Shown here: positions 54,376-64,000 of the stretch, piece by piece
Layout: each line of letters begins with the position of its first letter
Numbering within the stretch: position 1 is the stretch's first letter
NCBI RefSeq assembly: GCF_000155735.2
Contig: NC_020908.1
Location: 246,001 to 310,000, forward strand
DNA from: Octadecabacter arcticus 238
GTDB lineage: Bacteria; Pseudomonadota; Alphaproteobacteria; Rhodobacterales; Rhodobacteraceae
Direction of reading: 5' to 3'
Length of the DNA stretch: 64,000 nucleotides
The notes under the pieces: generated by a model
What the model was told of the DNA's origin: nothing
Databases searched by the model: none
Seen by the model: the letters and a program-made list of their open reading frames with translations, nothing else
Made by a program: the position numbers and the translations under genes

Positions 54376-54755
54376 GATCGCGACCAAATACAGGAAGCCA
54401 CGCCGCATCCATTGCCGACAGGCGATTGCAAAGCAATCTGCCGAGAGGGGGATGTAAGTGATGTCTGCGCACCAAACCTGATCGGGTCGATCAATCACCA
54501 CATTCCTAAGCAGATACGGCCAGATCTTGTGCTGTGGATGCTTCTTGCTCGTGTTTGGCTCCTGATAAATCGGAACCAACCTCATGAGCCGCATCAGAGG
54601 GCGCGCGCGATGGCGGCCGCATTTGTGGTTGTCGCGCTTCATGTGCCGAGCCATTTGGCGCGATCCGTACCAAGGCGTCTCCAAAAACTGCTTATCCCCT
54701 CTCGGGATCATACTTAGCATGACCCTGACGGCAGCGGGACGAATAGTTCTTTCGT
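54376..54755 (-). pseudogene. IS3-family OrfB, N-terminal half with a 39-nt insertion
   Basis: Reads QFLETPWYGSRQMARHMKRDNHKCG, PNTSKKHPQHKIWPYLLRN and DQVWCADITYIP (first Asp), then 13 extra residues, then MRRGFLYLVAI, where IS110 cuts it. The extra 39 bases (54409-54447) keep the frame and form a hairpin (see findings). The sequence before residue ~30 is eroded. Confidence 0.88.
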
Positions 54756-54790
54756 TTTGTCATTTTGGAGCGTCACTTTCATCATGCGAT

Positions 54791-55123
54791 CCACCTTAAC
54801 AACTGGCCTGAAATTCCGCGACCACCTCTGTAAAAACTGGCACGTTTTTTATGGCCAGTAGTGACGGTCGATACATGATCCGTCGTCTCACCTGTGCATC
54901 CACATATTTATAAACCTTGGTAACCGTGATTGTTAACATGTGAGCGGTATTTCGTGGCCAAGTTTGGGTCCTTCGTTTGGCCTAGCAAGATCGGAAAGAC
55001 CGTGACCCAAGTCCACATCCCTGTAGCGGTTTACACAGCGGCGATTTACCGCCTATAAAAAAGTGTTGAATAGTTAATTAGTAAAATATCCGGAGCCTAG
55101 CTTCTGGGTGAAGGAGTTAGAAT
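54791..55123. other. 333-base interval ahead of the RTX gene
   Basis: AT-rich near its right end (TTGAATAGTTAATTAGTAAAATATC), which would suit a promoter for the RTX gene, though no clear -35/-10 pair is seen. An AAGGAG ribosome site lies nine bases before the ATG at 55124. No gene is recognised. Confidence 0.45.
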
Positions 55124-57206
55124 ATGACCACATTACGGTGCCATTCGCGAAGAAGGGTTCTATGATGCAGGCCTCAACGAATACATTCTCACGGGTGTCA
55201 CGCCGATAACCTTTGAAATTGTTGTCCCTGACTCATCGATTGGTTTTAGCTTTACCGAACTGGCAAACCCTGATCCAGATCCCGAAAACATTGATCAGGT
55301 TCAGGTTATTAACGACGCTTACACGATCCGCATTGATGGTATCGTAGTCGACCCCGCAGACATCGAGGCGAATGCCGCGCGCGTCTTTTGGTCGGATGAC
55401 GACGGGTCCTACAGTACGGACTTTCTTGTGCTGAATTACTTTCCCATTTTTCAGGATTCAACGGTCCAATTTTCCCGACTTGGGGGAGATCCACTTCCGG
55501 ATCTCAGTACGCTTGAACTTTATAATGCCTTTTTTAGCAGTATCGTAGGCATTAGCGAAATCTTGGATGGGCCGTTCCGCAACGATCAAAACTTCGGTTT
55601 CAATGAGCTTGCCTCCCTGCTCTCCACAACCGAAAATGACTTGATCGAAGGCAACGACGCCAACGAAACGCTATCCGGCGGGCTTGGTCACGATGACATC
55701 TTTGGCGGCGGCGGTATGGATACGATCTATGGCGGCGATGGCGACGATGAGATTTATGTCTTCTACGGACAAGACGGCGTTCAACTGTTCGGTGGGGCGG
55801 GCGCAGACTTTTTTATCGTATCCCGGAACGATAATTCCAGTGTGTTCGGCGGCAGCGATTCCGACCGCCTATTTGTTGTAGACGCTATCAGCGACAATAT
55901 TGTCATCGATGTGGCGAACAATGCTGTCATTGGGGACGGGTATTCGACCAGCTTTGATGGCATCGAACGGTTTGACGCATATTTGGAACAAGGTGATCTG
56001 ACATTTCTTGGCAGCGATGGCGACGACCGCCTTCGCCTACGCAGCGACGGCCCCGACTTTCTGACGTTCATCGGTGGTGACGGAACCGACCAACTTGAAT
56101 TGAACAGGATCAACGCAAATGGCGCCGACAACGTAGGCTTGGGTGTTACGCGCGCGGAGTTCGAGGCAGAAGTTCGCTTGTTTTAGCAGGAAGACGGGAC
56201 ACATACGTTCGTCAGCATTTCGGACGACACTGTATTCGCAATCCTCGACAGCGTAGAGGAGTTTCGCTTTACCGTCGGAACCGACGGTGGCAGTGAAATC
56301 GTGTTGCTGTCTGAATTGGCCGAACCCCAACCAGAAGTGCCGGGCATTACCGTAGCGGGCGTCGGGTCCTGCGATAGCATTGATGGCACGCAAGGCACTG
56401 ACAATCTGTCGGGCGGCCTTGGCAACGACACGCTGTATGGCGGCGGTGGCGGCGATCAGTTGAACGGTGGCCTTGGCTTTGATGACATGTATGGCGGGTC
56501 TGGCAACGACGTGATGGTCGGGCTCAACGGCTTTGATACCTTGTACGGCGGCAGCGGTGACGACAACCTGAAGGGCAATTCGGGAAACGACACGTTGTTT
56601 GGCGGGAATGGCAACGACATCCTGAACGGCGGGCAGGGCGCGGATGTGATGCACGGCGACGGTGACAGCGACACCATCACCGGGCTGGGTGGCGCTGACA
56701 TTTTGTATGGCGGTGACGGTGACGACAATCTGAGCGGCAACGCAGCCAATGACCTTATCTATGGTGACGCTGGGAATGACATTATTGAGGGCGGTCAGGG
56801 TGCGGATGATCTGTTCGGCGGCGACGGTGACGATGTTATTTCGGGGTCTGTCGGGTTTGATACCTTGTATGGCGGTGACGGTGATGACGACCTAAACGGC
56901 AACGCGGGCAATGATTTTATCAATGGCGGGTTGGGCGACGATTTGCTGCGCGGTGGCACTGGTGCGGATACGTTCGAATTTCTTGCCGGCGACGGGCGCG
57001 ACACGATCCGTGACTTTGGCAATAGCGTCGACACCATTCAACTCGACGCCTCCCTCGCCGCAGATTTCGCGGCCCTGCGCCTGCTGGCCGATGTTGTGGA
57101 CGGCAATCTGGTGATCGCCTTCGACGCCAGCACATCCCTGACACTGAACAATGTCGGCAACGTCAATGCGCTGACAGATGATGTGACCTATCTGGATTTG
57201 ATCTAA
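55124..57206 (+). pseudogene. RTX (hemolysin-type calcium-binding repeat) protein, broken by frameshift and stop
   Basis: ATG 55124 has a good AAGGAG site but the frame is lost after about three codons (one base missing near 55132); the next frame runs YGAIREEGFYDAGLNEYILTG to 56186, where TAG (56184-56186) ends it. The same frame then continues without another break (QEDGTHTFVSISDD...) to 57206. The ~693-residue protein would have a non-repeat N-terminal domain, RTX nonapeptides from about 55670 and a dense set at 56400-56960 (GGxGxDxL type), and a C-terminal part ending TYLDLI. Such proteins leave by type I secretion and fold on Ca2+. Confidence 0.85.
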
Positions 57207-57250
57207 GGTTAAGCCGAACGGGGCTAACTTTCCGTTGGCCCATAAGATTT

Positions 57251-57284
57251 AACACAGGCCCGCATAAAGCGTGGGCCTGTGTTC
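57251..57284 (+). terminator. terminator after the RTX gene
   Basis: AACACAGGCCCGC and GCGTGGGCCTGTGTT form a near-perfect 13-base stem followed by TCGTTT. Its presence supports 57206 as the real gene end. Confidence 0.75.
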
Positions 57285-57574
57285 GTTTACTGTGCGTGTG
57301 TCCGCGTTCGACGGGCAGGGCTGATCGTAGGCCTTCGTTGCAGGTGCACGATCCGAACACTTTGCATCGGAAAGCGAGCCCTTAAGTGGCGAGGCTGAGA
57401 CCCGATTGGGTGCTGCTGTTTAGGAGTAAAGTCAGTTCCCAAACCTATCCTTTTGCAGCTCAATTTCGCAGGTTTAGGCACGAAATCTATCTAAAGATAA
57501 TTTGTGCGGCTGCGGTCCTTAACCTATGCCGTTGGCAGTTCTGTGAAAAACGACATGGTTAATTTTCCGGAGCA
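57285..57574. other. 290-base interval between RTX and IS30
   Basis: No gene is recognised here. The sequence is of ordinary composition; the right part leads into the IS30 end. Confidence 0.5.
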
Positions 57575-58340
57575 GTACTTGGATTCAAACATCAAGTGCA
57601 ACGGTTGATTTAAAGGCCACGATTTCGTCGGCCATAGCTTCAGCGGGTGTTCTCCATCCGAGGGTTTTTCTTGGACGGTTGTTCATCAGGTTTGCAACGT
57701 CGTTGAGCCATGTTTGGCTTGCACCGTTCAGGTCAGTTCCTTTGGGCATGAACTGACGCAGCAGTCCGTTGGTGTTCTCGTTGCTGCCGCGCTGCCAGGG
57801 AGCATGCGGATCGCAGAACCAGATATCAATTTTCAATCGTCGCGCCAATTCCGGATGGCAGGCCATTTCGGAGCCACGGTCATAGGTCATGCTCTTGCGC
57901 AAATCAGCGGGTAGTCGTCTCATCTGGCGGGTGAAGCTGTCAAGCGCGGCCTCGGCCCCATTGCCATCCATTTTGCAAAGAATGACGAAGCGTGTCTTGC
58001 GCTCGACCAAGGTCCCCACTGGCGAGCGATTGAATGCGCCCTTGATGAGGTCGCCCTCCCAATGGCCTGGTACCAGTCGTGCTTCGATCTCTTCAGGGCG
58101 ATTGATAATGCGCAATGATTCCGGGACCATAGCACTGCCCGCCGCTGTCCTGCGCTTGAGCCCACGCTTAGGCTTCGCTTGACGCAACGCCTCGATCATC
58201 GCCGCCTTCAGCCCGCCACGTGGCTGCGCGTAAATCGCGGCATAGATGGTCTCATGGCTCACATGGGCGGATGGATCATCAGGCTTCATGAGACGCAGTC
58301 CGGAACGTGTCAACGACTTTGAGACAGTGGCTTTTGGACT

Positions 58341-59354
58341 TTAGGCTTGGGTTTCTTCGGTTGGTTTTGGTGGGTTGATCCAGACGGCGGTCGGGATTTG
58401 AGGCGGTTTTGGTGGTTTGTGTACGAAGCGTTCGGGCGTGGCGAGGAATGCCGCGTCTAGTGTTGCTTGTCGCGCGGTGTAGATTTCTTGGGCCTGCCCA
58501 AAATGGATTTGGTCGGGCGTCATCAGACCAATCCCGGCGTGATGATGGTCTTGGTTATACCATGCAAAGAACCTGCGGCAGAATGCGCGAGCCTGCTCGA
58601 TGGTTTCAAAGTTCTTGGGGAACTCTGGCTGATATTTCAGTGTTTTGAAGTGGGCTTCGGAGAACGGGTTGTCGTTTGAGGTGTGGGGCCGACTGTGGAA
58701 CTTGAGCACACCAAGATCAACCAGCATCAGGGCTGTCGTCTTTGCCTTCATGGGCCCACCGCGATCTGCATGCAATGTCAGCTGATCGCGTGGAACCTCG
58801 TGTTTTTCCATCGCGTCGATGAACAGCTCTTTGAACTGGCTGGCGCTCTCCGCGTGCTCGACGCGCCAGCCAACAACGCGGCGGCTGAAGATGTCGAGGA
58901 TGACATAGAGATAGAAGTAGGACCATTTCACCGGGCCCCTCAGCTTGGTGATGTCCCAAGACTAGACCTGATTGGGGGCTTCAGCTAGAAGTTCAGGCTT
59001 TTGATAGACGGGATGTGTGCGCTGTCGGCGGCGTTCGCCAACTTCGCCCTGCGCGGCCAATATCCGATACATCGTGCGGATTGAACACAGATAGGTGCCT
59101 TCATCCAGCAAGGTGGCAAAGACCTCTGTGGGCGTCTGATCCGCAAAGCGGGGTTCGCGTAGATGGTGCAATACCTGGTCTCTTTCCCTTTCCGGCAGAG
59201 CCCGCGAAGACGCTGCGCGCGGTGGGCGTGTGCGTGGTGGTGCAGTCAGCGCCGCACGCTGTCGAAGAACGCTCGCGCGCGATAATGATAGCGCGGCGCA
59301 AACAGCCGAGGTCAAGCCGCTGCCGGTGGGCAATGCAATCGCGACGGCCATCAT
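58341..59354 (-). pseudogene. IS3-family OrfB, copy 1, with premature stop
   Basis: The same protein as OrfB of copy 2 except for a TAG at 58962-58964 where copy 2 has TGG (EAPNQV-stop-SWDITKL instead of [14 protein letters not shown]). The stop falls just before the first catalytic Asp. Copy 1 also has R for M a few residues later (KLRGPVKW) and a few other changes. Confidence 0.92.
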
Positions 59355-59833
59355 GATTTGCCGCTGCGCTCTTGCGTCTGCTCCATCTCGTCCAGAAGTC
59401 CCGCCACTTTTTTTTGGATGGCAATGATGGCTTCCGCCTGATCCAGACGGCGCCGCAAGGCTGTCACCTCACGGTTGGCCTTAGCCAGCTCAGCTTGCAA
59501 TGGATTGGCAGGTGCCTTTTGTGGGCCACGGCGCATTGGCTGCAATGCACCCAATGTGCCGGCCGCCCGCGCACGGCGCCAATCGGTCAGTGCAGAGGAA
59601 TAAAGCCCCTCCCGCCGTAGAATGGCGGAAACCCCGCCAGTGTCTGCCACTTGGTCCGTCTCATCCAGAATGCGCAGTTTGTATTTGGCTGTGAAGTTGC
59701 GTCGCTTCGGGATGCTCGTCAGTTCCGCTGTGGGAGCCAACGGCGCATTAACAACGCGGGGAGGCGACGTCGGGGCCAAAACGGCTCCAGATCCAGCATC
59801 TGGCGAAAGTGGTGATTGTGAAGGCATAACCAT
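59351..59833 (-). CDS. IS3-family OrfA, copy 1
   Basis: 160 residues identical to the OrfA of copy 2. A Pro/Ala-rich N-terminus precedes an HTH region ([42 protein letters not shown]) and a coiled-coil ([31 protein letters not shown]). An A8 run near the end (T8 on the forward strand near 59408) is a likely -1 slippage site into orfB. Confidence 0.9.
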   Translation of the reverse strand: MVMPSQSPLSPDAGSGAVLAPTSPPRVVNAPLAPTAELTSIPKRRNFTAKYKLRILDETDQVADTGGVSAILRREGLYSSALTDWRRARAAGTLGALQPMRRGPQKAPANPLQAELAKANREVTALRRRLDQAEAIIAIQKKVAGLLDEMEQTQERSGKS

Positions 59834-60990
59834 GGGTTCGTTCTCCTACGCCCTCAAGTGTAAACTTTAGCCAGTCAATTGTCTCACGCTTATTGGCACG
59901 GAGGGGTTTCTGCGCAATCTGCTCAGGCGACCAGTGCAGATGTACGAGCTTGCCATGAACGAAACGATAAAGATCGCTCCCCTCCACAAGCTTGCGCTTG
60001 CGGCGGCAGCGCGCGCGCCGGGCATCATAGGCCTGCCGCGCCGCTTGCGGGCAATAGCTGCCGTCTTCCTGCCGACCTCGCGCCAGCTCACGGCAGATCG
60101 TGCTCGCCGGGCGATGCAAAAGCTGGCCGATCAACCGCTGACTGCTGCCCCTATTGTGCTCGGCTAATATCACGCCACGATCCTCGCTGCTGAGGTGCTT
60201 GCTTCGTATGTCCATCACAACATCCTATGCCCAAAGGGCTCTGAGTGTTGCATTTGAAACTTGAGTCTAAGGTACTCTTTGGTTTTTTTTATCGAGTAGT
60301 CGGACAAAGAGCGACTTCCAGAAGGTAACGGAATGCTGGGCAATGCTAAGGCGATCGAAACTGCGCTGGGGGAATCAAGGCTTCCCACGAAATGGTCTGG
60401 GTTTCGGGTCAGCATTAGGTGGGTCATATTTACGAGCTTAATGCTTGTGTCTGTGCTGCCCATCCTTGGCCTCTACAAGTGGATGGAGCGCAGTGCGATC
60501 CAGAAAGAGATCGCATATGTTGACGAAAATCACCTCATAATCGCCAACAATTTTGCCGCCGCAATGGAACGGTATGCCAATGATGTTGCGTCGGTTTTCG
60601 AACTGACGATCAGCAATCTTGAGGTGTTCGGTGAACTTGCCTTGAGCGAAACACTTGATGGTTTTGACCTTAGCTTTGTAACCGTTGTTGATGCTAACGA
60701 TACTATCTTGAACGAGGTCAGGGCGGTAGGTACAGCAGCTTCGCCACGCCTCTCATTTGAACAAATGGCAGGACTTCGCGCGCAAGCTGCAATTGATCCC
60801 GGCCAAACGGTCTTCTCAGGCGTTCTGCAATTCGATGGAGCGCCTCACTTGTTTTTGGTTCGTTCTCAATCGGATGGTAGGCTGGCGTTCGCGGTTTTGA
60901 AATTGCGGTATTTGGTCGAGCCCTCCGTGCCAATAAGCGTGAGACAATTGACTGGCTAAAGTTTACACTTGAGGGCGTAGGAGAAGAACC

Positions 60991-61473
60991 ATGGTTATGC
61001 CTTCACAATCACCACTTTCGCCAGATGCTGGATCTGGAGCCGTTTTGGCCCCGACGTCGCCTCCCCGCGTTGTTAATGCGCCGTTGGCTCCCACAGCGGA
61101 ACTGACGAGCATCCCGAAGCGGCGCAACTTCACAGCCAAATACAAACTGCGCATTCTGGATGAGACGGACCAAGTGGCAGACACTGGCGGGGTTTCCGCC
61201 ATTCTACGGCGGGAGGGGCTTTATTCCTCTGCACTGACCGATTGGCGCCGTGCGCGGGCGGCCGGCACATTGGGTGCATTGCAGCCAATGCGCCGTGGCC
61301 CACAAAAGGCACCTGCCAATCCATTGCAAGCTGAGCTGGCCAAGGCCAACCGTGAGGTGACAGCCTTGCGGCGCCGTCTGGATCAGGCGGAAGCCATCAT
61401 TGCCATCCAAAAAAAAGTGGCGGGACTTCTGGACGAGATGGAGCAGACGCAAGAGCGCAGCGGCAAATCATGA
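60991..61473 (+). CDS. IS3-family OrfA, copy 2
   Basis: 160 residues, identical to copy 1. The stop (61471-61473) overlaps the orfB start (ATG 61470). A8 at 61409-61416 followed by GTGG, with the -1 frame open from there into orfB, is a likely programmed frameshift site that would make the OrfAB transposase. Confidence 0.92.
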   Translation: MVMPSQSPLSPDAGSGAVLAPTSPPRVVNAPLAPTAELTSIPKRRNFTAKYKLRILDETDQVADTGGVSAILRREGLYSSALTDWRRARAAGTLGALQPMRRGPQKAPANPLQAELAKANREVTALRRRLDQAEAIIAIQKKVAGLLDEMEQTQERSGKS

Positions 61474-62483
61474 TGGCCGTCGCGATTGCATTGCCCACCG
61501 GCAGCGGCTTGACCTCGGCTGTCTGCGCCGCGCTATCATTATCGCGCGCGAGCGTTCTTCGACAGCGTGCGGCGCTGACGGCACCACCACGCACACGCCC
61601 ACCGCGCGCAGCGTCTTCGCGGGCTCTGCCGGAAAGGGAAAGAGACCAGGTATTGCACCACCTGCGCGAACCCCGCTTTGCGGATCAGACGCCCACAGAG
61701 GTCTTTGCCACCTTGCTGGATGAAGGCACCTATCTGTGTTCAATCCGCACGATGTATCGGATATTGGCCGCGCAGGGCGAAGTTGGCGAACGCCGCCGAC
61801 AGAGCACACATCCCGTCTATCAAAAGCCTGAACTTCTAGCTGAAGCCCCCAATCAGGTCTGGTCTTGGGACATCACCAAGCTGATGGGCCCGGTGAAATG
61901 GTCCTACTTCTATCTCTATGTCATCCTCGACATCTTCAGCCGCCGCGTTGTTGGCTGGCGCGTCGAGCACGCGGAGAGCGCCAGCCAGTTCAAAGAGCTG
62001 TTCATCGACGCGATGGAAAAACACGAGGTTCCACGCGATCAGCTGACATTGCATGCAGATCGCGGTGGGCCCATGAAGGCAAAGACGACAGCCCTGATGC
62101 TGGTTGATCTTGGTGTGCTCAAGTTCCACAGTCGGCCCCACACCTCAAACGACAACCCGTTCTCCGAAGCCCACTTCAAAACACTGAAATATCAGCCAGA
62201 GTTCCCCAAGAACTTTGAAACCATCGAGCAGGCTCGCGCATTCTGCCGCAGGTTCTTTGCATGGTATAACCAAGACCATCATCACGCCGGGATTGGTCTG
62301 ATGACGCCCGACCAAATCCATTTTGGGCAGGCCCAAGAAATCTACACCGCGCGACAAGCAACACTAGACGCGGCATTCCTCGCCACGCCCGAACGCTTCG
62401 TACACAAACCACCAAAACCGCCTCAAATCCCGACCGCCGTCTGGATCAACCCACCAAAACCAACCGAAGAAACCCAAGCCTAA
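61470..62483 (+). CDS. IS3-family OrfB transposase, copy 2
   Basis: 337 residues with the rve integrase core: [12 protein letters not shown] (D), [18 protein letters not shown] (D) and [21 protein letters not shown] (E), then [22 protein letters not shown] and a Pro-rich end. N-terminal HTH_21-like block ([30 protein letters not shown]) is present. No frame damage. Confidence 0.95.
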   Translation: MMAVAIALPTGSGLTSAVCAALSLSRASVLRQRAALTAPPRTRPPRAASSRALPERERDQVLHHLREPRFADQTPTEVFATLLDEGTYLCSIRTMYRILAAQGEVGERRRQSTHPVYQKPELLAEAPNQVWSWDITKLMGPVKWSYFYLYVILDIFSRRVVGWRVEHAESASQFKELFIDAMEKHEVPRDQLTLHADRGGPMKAKTTALMLVDLGVLKFHSRPHTSNDNPFSEAHFKTLKYQPEFPKNFETIEQARAFCRRFFAWYNQDHHHAGIGLMTPDQIHFGQAQEIYTARQATLDAAFLATPERFVHKPPKPPQIPTAVWINPPKPTEETQA

Positions 62484-63783
62484 AGTCCAAAAGCCACTGT
62501 CTCAAAGTCGTTGACACGTTCCGGAGCTCCAGAAATCGATTAAGTTTGGGATACTCGGTCACTCCATGATCGTGGACCAAAACGGCCTTGTGATTGCCCA
62601 TCCAAATCCAGAGTGGCAGGCGACCTCAAAAGACGCCAGCGGGCTGTCAGTCGTCAGACAGATGATGCAAGGCGAAACGGGCGTCGCGACGTTCTATTCT
62701 CCGCCTATGCAAGCCGACATGATATCTGGGTTCACTTTTGTTGCGCGCACAGGCTGGGGCGTGATGGTGCCCCAACCCATGAGCGAACTGGTGGCGCGGG
62801 CCAAAGCCTCCCAGAACACCGCATTGGCGATTTTCTTTTTCGAAGTTTGCCTGCTCGTCTTGCTATGTTGGTGGTTGTCGCGCCTTATTTCGACCCCGAT
62901 CCAACATTTCGTTACGACGGCAGAGGCGGTCTCGGGCGGCGATCTCGCTGCGCGGGTCGACGTGAGCGATGCTAAAGTGGTGATATCAGAAGCCCAACTG
63001 TTAGGCGCGAGCTTCAATAAAGTCATCTCTGATCTGCAAGCGGATCGGAACCAGATGACGAATGCGTTGGACGCAGCCCTTAAGGGGGAGCGAGCAAAGT
63101 CGCAGTTTCTGACTGTCATGTCCCATGAGGTCCGAACGCCAATGCACGGGCTCATGGGCGTCCTTGAACTAATCGAGGGTGGCACAACGGATGATGATCA
63201 ACGGTATCTGCTAACCGTTGGAAAAAGGCGGCCAATGACATGGTCCGCCTCTTTGATGACGCGCTACTGTTCGCTAAGCTCGAAGCCAACGCACAAAAGA
63301 GCGAGGTGAGCAAATTTAACCTCGCAGACGTGGTTCAAAGTGCGATTGAATTATTTCATCCGCTCGCCTCGCAAAAAGGTCTCTCCCTGACCTCGACCGT
63401 TTCTGATCAAATGCTGCGTGGTGATCCACAGTCGATCAGTCAAATCTTGCTGAATCTTGTCGGAAACGCAGTGAAATTTACCACTGAAGGGAAAATTCAT
63501 ATCGCGGCCGAACTTGGCAGCGATGGCTTCGGAGCGGACAGGCTCATTCTGTCGGTAAGCGATAGTGGGATCGGCATAGCGAAGGGCGCGCAAGCGACAA
63601 TCTTCGAAGAGTTCTACCAAGTTGATTCTGCGCTATCACGCACCAATGAGGGGTCAGGTCTTGGACACGCAATTTCGTGGCGCCTTGCGGGCCTCATGAA
63701 AGGCGAAATATCTCTAACCAGCGATCCAAGCATAGGATCATGTTTCCAACTAAGTATTCCTGTCTGCGTGGTTGAGGTCTAAT

Positions 63784-64000
63784 ATGCTGGAACCACAGAG
63801 CGCCCCAAAACGACTGCTTGTCGTAGAAGATAATCGGTTAAATTTGCTTATCGTCACCCGTTTTCTTGTGTCTTTTGGGCATGAATTTGACGCAGTTGAC
63901 AACGGCTTGGACTGCATCGAACTTTTAAATGAACACAACTACGATCTGGTACTGACAGACATTTCTATGCCAGGGATGAATGGCATAGATGTCGCAAGAA
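63784..64000 (+). CDS. response regulator receiver protein (5' part)
   Basis: ATG 63784, one base after the kinase stop, so the two were one operon. The receiver domain begins KRLLVVEDNRLNLLIVTRFL (acidic pair ED), with the phospho-acceptor in DLVLTDISMPGMNGIDVA (the Asp of LTDIS). The window ends inside the domain. Its kinase is broken, so the regulator may now be an orphan. Domains beyond the receiver are unknown. Confidence 0.9.
   Translation, partial: MLEPQSAPKRLLVVEDNRLNLLIVTRFLVSFGHEFDAVDNGLDCIELLNEHNYDLVLTDISMPGMNGIDVAR

Larger units (their letters stand above)
52640..54790 (-). mobile_element. IS3-family element, interrupted by IS110 (remnant)
   Basis: The two halves of one orfB lie on either side of IS110: the C-terminal part at 52718-53136 and the N-terminal part at 54376-54755. 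Terminal repeats are not certain, so the outer limits are approximate, and orfA is missing or very worn. Confidence 0.75.
58301..59905 (-). mobile_element. IS3-family element, copy 1 (inside IS30)
   Basis: 1605 bases with the same ends as the copy at 60921-62523 but in reverse orientation. Flanks read AAC and GAC (in the element's orientation), consistent with a 3-base target duplication with one change. orfB has an in-frame stop, so this copy is inactive by itself. Confidence 0.9.
57585..60218 (-). pseudogene. IS30-family transposase, split by IS3
   Basis: The N-terminal half (60218 down to 59906) begins MMDIRSKHLSSEDRGVILAEHNRG with the HTH (SSQRLIGQLLHRPASTICREL) and ends HWSPEQIAQK. The C-terminal half (58300 down to 57585) resumes LRLMKPDDPSAHVSHETIY and has EARLVPGHWEGDLIKGAFN (D), KSMTYDRGSEMA (D) and PWQRGSNENTNGLLRQF (E). 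Removing the IS3 and one target copy rejoins the frame, so it was intact before insertion. Confidence 0.92.
57575..60256 (-). mobile_element. IS30-family element, interrupted by an IS3 copy
   Basis: A TCAAGTGCAAC end near 57592 and TCAAATGCAAC (reverse complement at 60244-60254) are likely terminal repeats. The transposase is split by IS3 at 58301-59905. Exact ends are approximate. Confidence 0.8.
60921..62523 (+). mobile_element. IS3-family element, copy 2 (inside the kinase gene)
   Basis: Starts CCCTCCGTGCCAATAAGCG and ends ACACGTTCCG. A GAG triplet sits directly outside both ends (60918-60920 and 62524-62526), a 3-base target duplication. Both transposase genes are intact, so this copy may be active and could supply copy 1. 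Confidence 0.92.
60333..63782 (+). pseudogene. membrane sensor histidine kinase, split by IS3 and frameshifted
   Basis: The 5' part (60333-60920) has TM1 (VIFTSLMLVSVLPILGLYKW) and a periplasmic Cache-like sensor ending LRYLVE. After the IS, LQKSIKFGILGHSMIVDQNGLVIAHPNPEW continues it, then TM2 (ALAIFFFEVCLLVLLCWWL), HAMP, HisKA with VMSHEVRTPMHGLMGVLELIEGG (phospho-His), and HATPase with NLVGNAVKFT, VSDSGIGIA and GSGLGHAIS. A second break at the A5 run 63222-63226 separates HisKA from AANDMVRLFDDALLFAKLEA. Removing IS3 plus one GAG restores the first frame; the A5 defect remains. Confidence 0.92.

Noticed and set aside
45105..57592. 18-base match CTTGGATTCAAACATCAA near the IS66 right end (45109) and at the IS30 end (57577)
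   Set aside because: Exact and possibly not chance, but with only two copies and no shared flank I cannot say more; it may be an IS30 end scrap within IS66.

Overview
The window reads as a chromosome segment of a marine alphaproteobacterium of the Roseobacter group (Rhodobacterales). The evidence is the tuf / tRNA-Trp / secE-nusG / rplKA / rplJL / rpoBC / str-operon order, the protein sequences, the rpsU next to a COQ9 gene, the divergent ald and Lrp genes, and the small DUF1127 proteins. The very high load of varied insertion sequences would fit a genus such as Octadecabacter, but that is inference and was not tested.

Positions 1-28,700 are core genome. A lipoprotein gene precedes the first EF-Tu gene (tuf1), an acetyltransferase and a membrane protein. 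Then come tRNA-Trp, a frameshifted sulfotransferase-like gene, secE, nusG, rplK, rplA, a CDF metal transporter, rplJ (with an L10-type leader), rplL, rpoB and rpoC. A reverse-strand aspartate dehydrogenase and a DMT exporter separate these from the str operon (rpsL-rpsG-fusA-tuf2), which has a near-consensus promoter. An intact IS630 element lies between tuf2 and the S10 operon. That operon holds only rpsJ-rplC-rplD-rplW and ends at a terminator; rplB and the later genes are not in the window.

Positions 28,700-64,000 are a decayed, IS-rich region with islands of ordinary genes. Islands: two overlapping DUF1127 genes, a 57-aa membrane protein, an SH3 lipoprotein, pheS, an ASCH protein, pheT, a methyltransferase, YtoQ, a GST, mscL, ald with its Lrp regulator, DUF1304, two tiny paralogous one-helix proteins, rpsU, COQ9 and a quinone reductase. 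Mobile elements: IS256 (inside a porin gene), ISAs1, an IS6 remnant, IS3 (between pheS and pheT), ISL3 (inside a LysR gene, cut by IS66), IS110 inside IS3, IS3 inside IS30, and a second copy of that IS3 inside a sensor kinase gene. Broken host genes include the porin, a LysR regulator, an RTX repeat protein and the hybrid-type sensor kinase; a response regulator runs off the right edge.

I found no CRISPR array, prophage, defence island or biosynthetic cluster. The most interesting unexplained items are the pair of 21- and 24-residue membrane proteins, the S10 operon cut after rplW, a paired TTTTGTACAAA palindrome ahead of pheS, a 39-nt palindromic in-frame insertion in an IS3 transposase, and the inverted IS3 copies that could flip about 1 kb.
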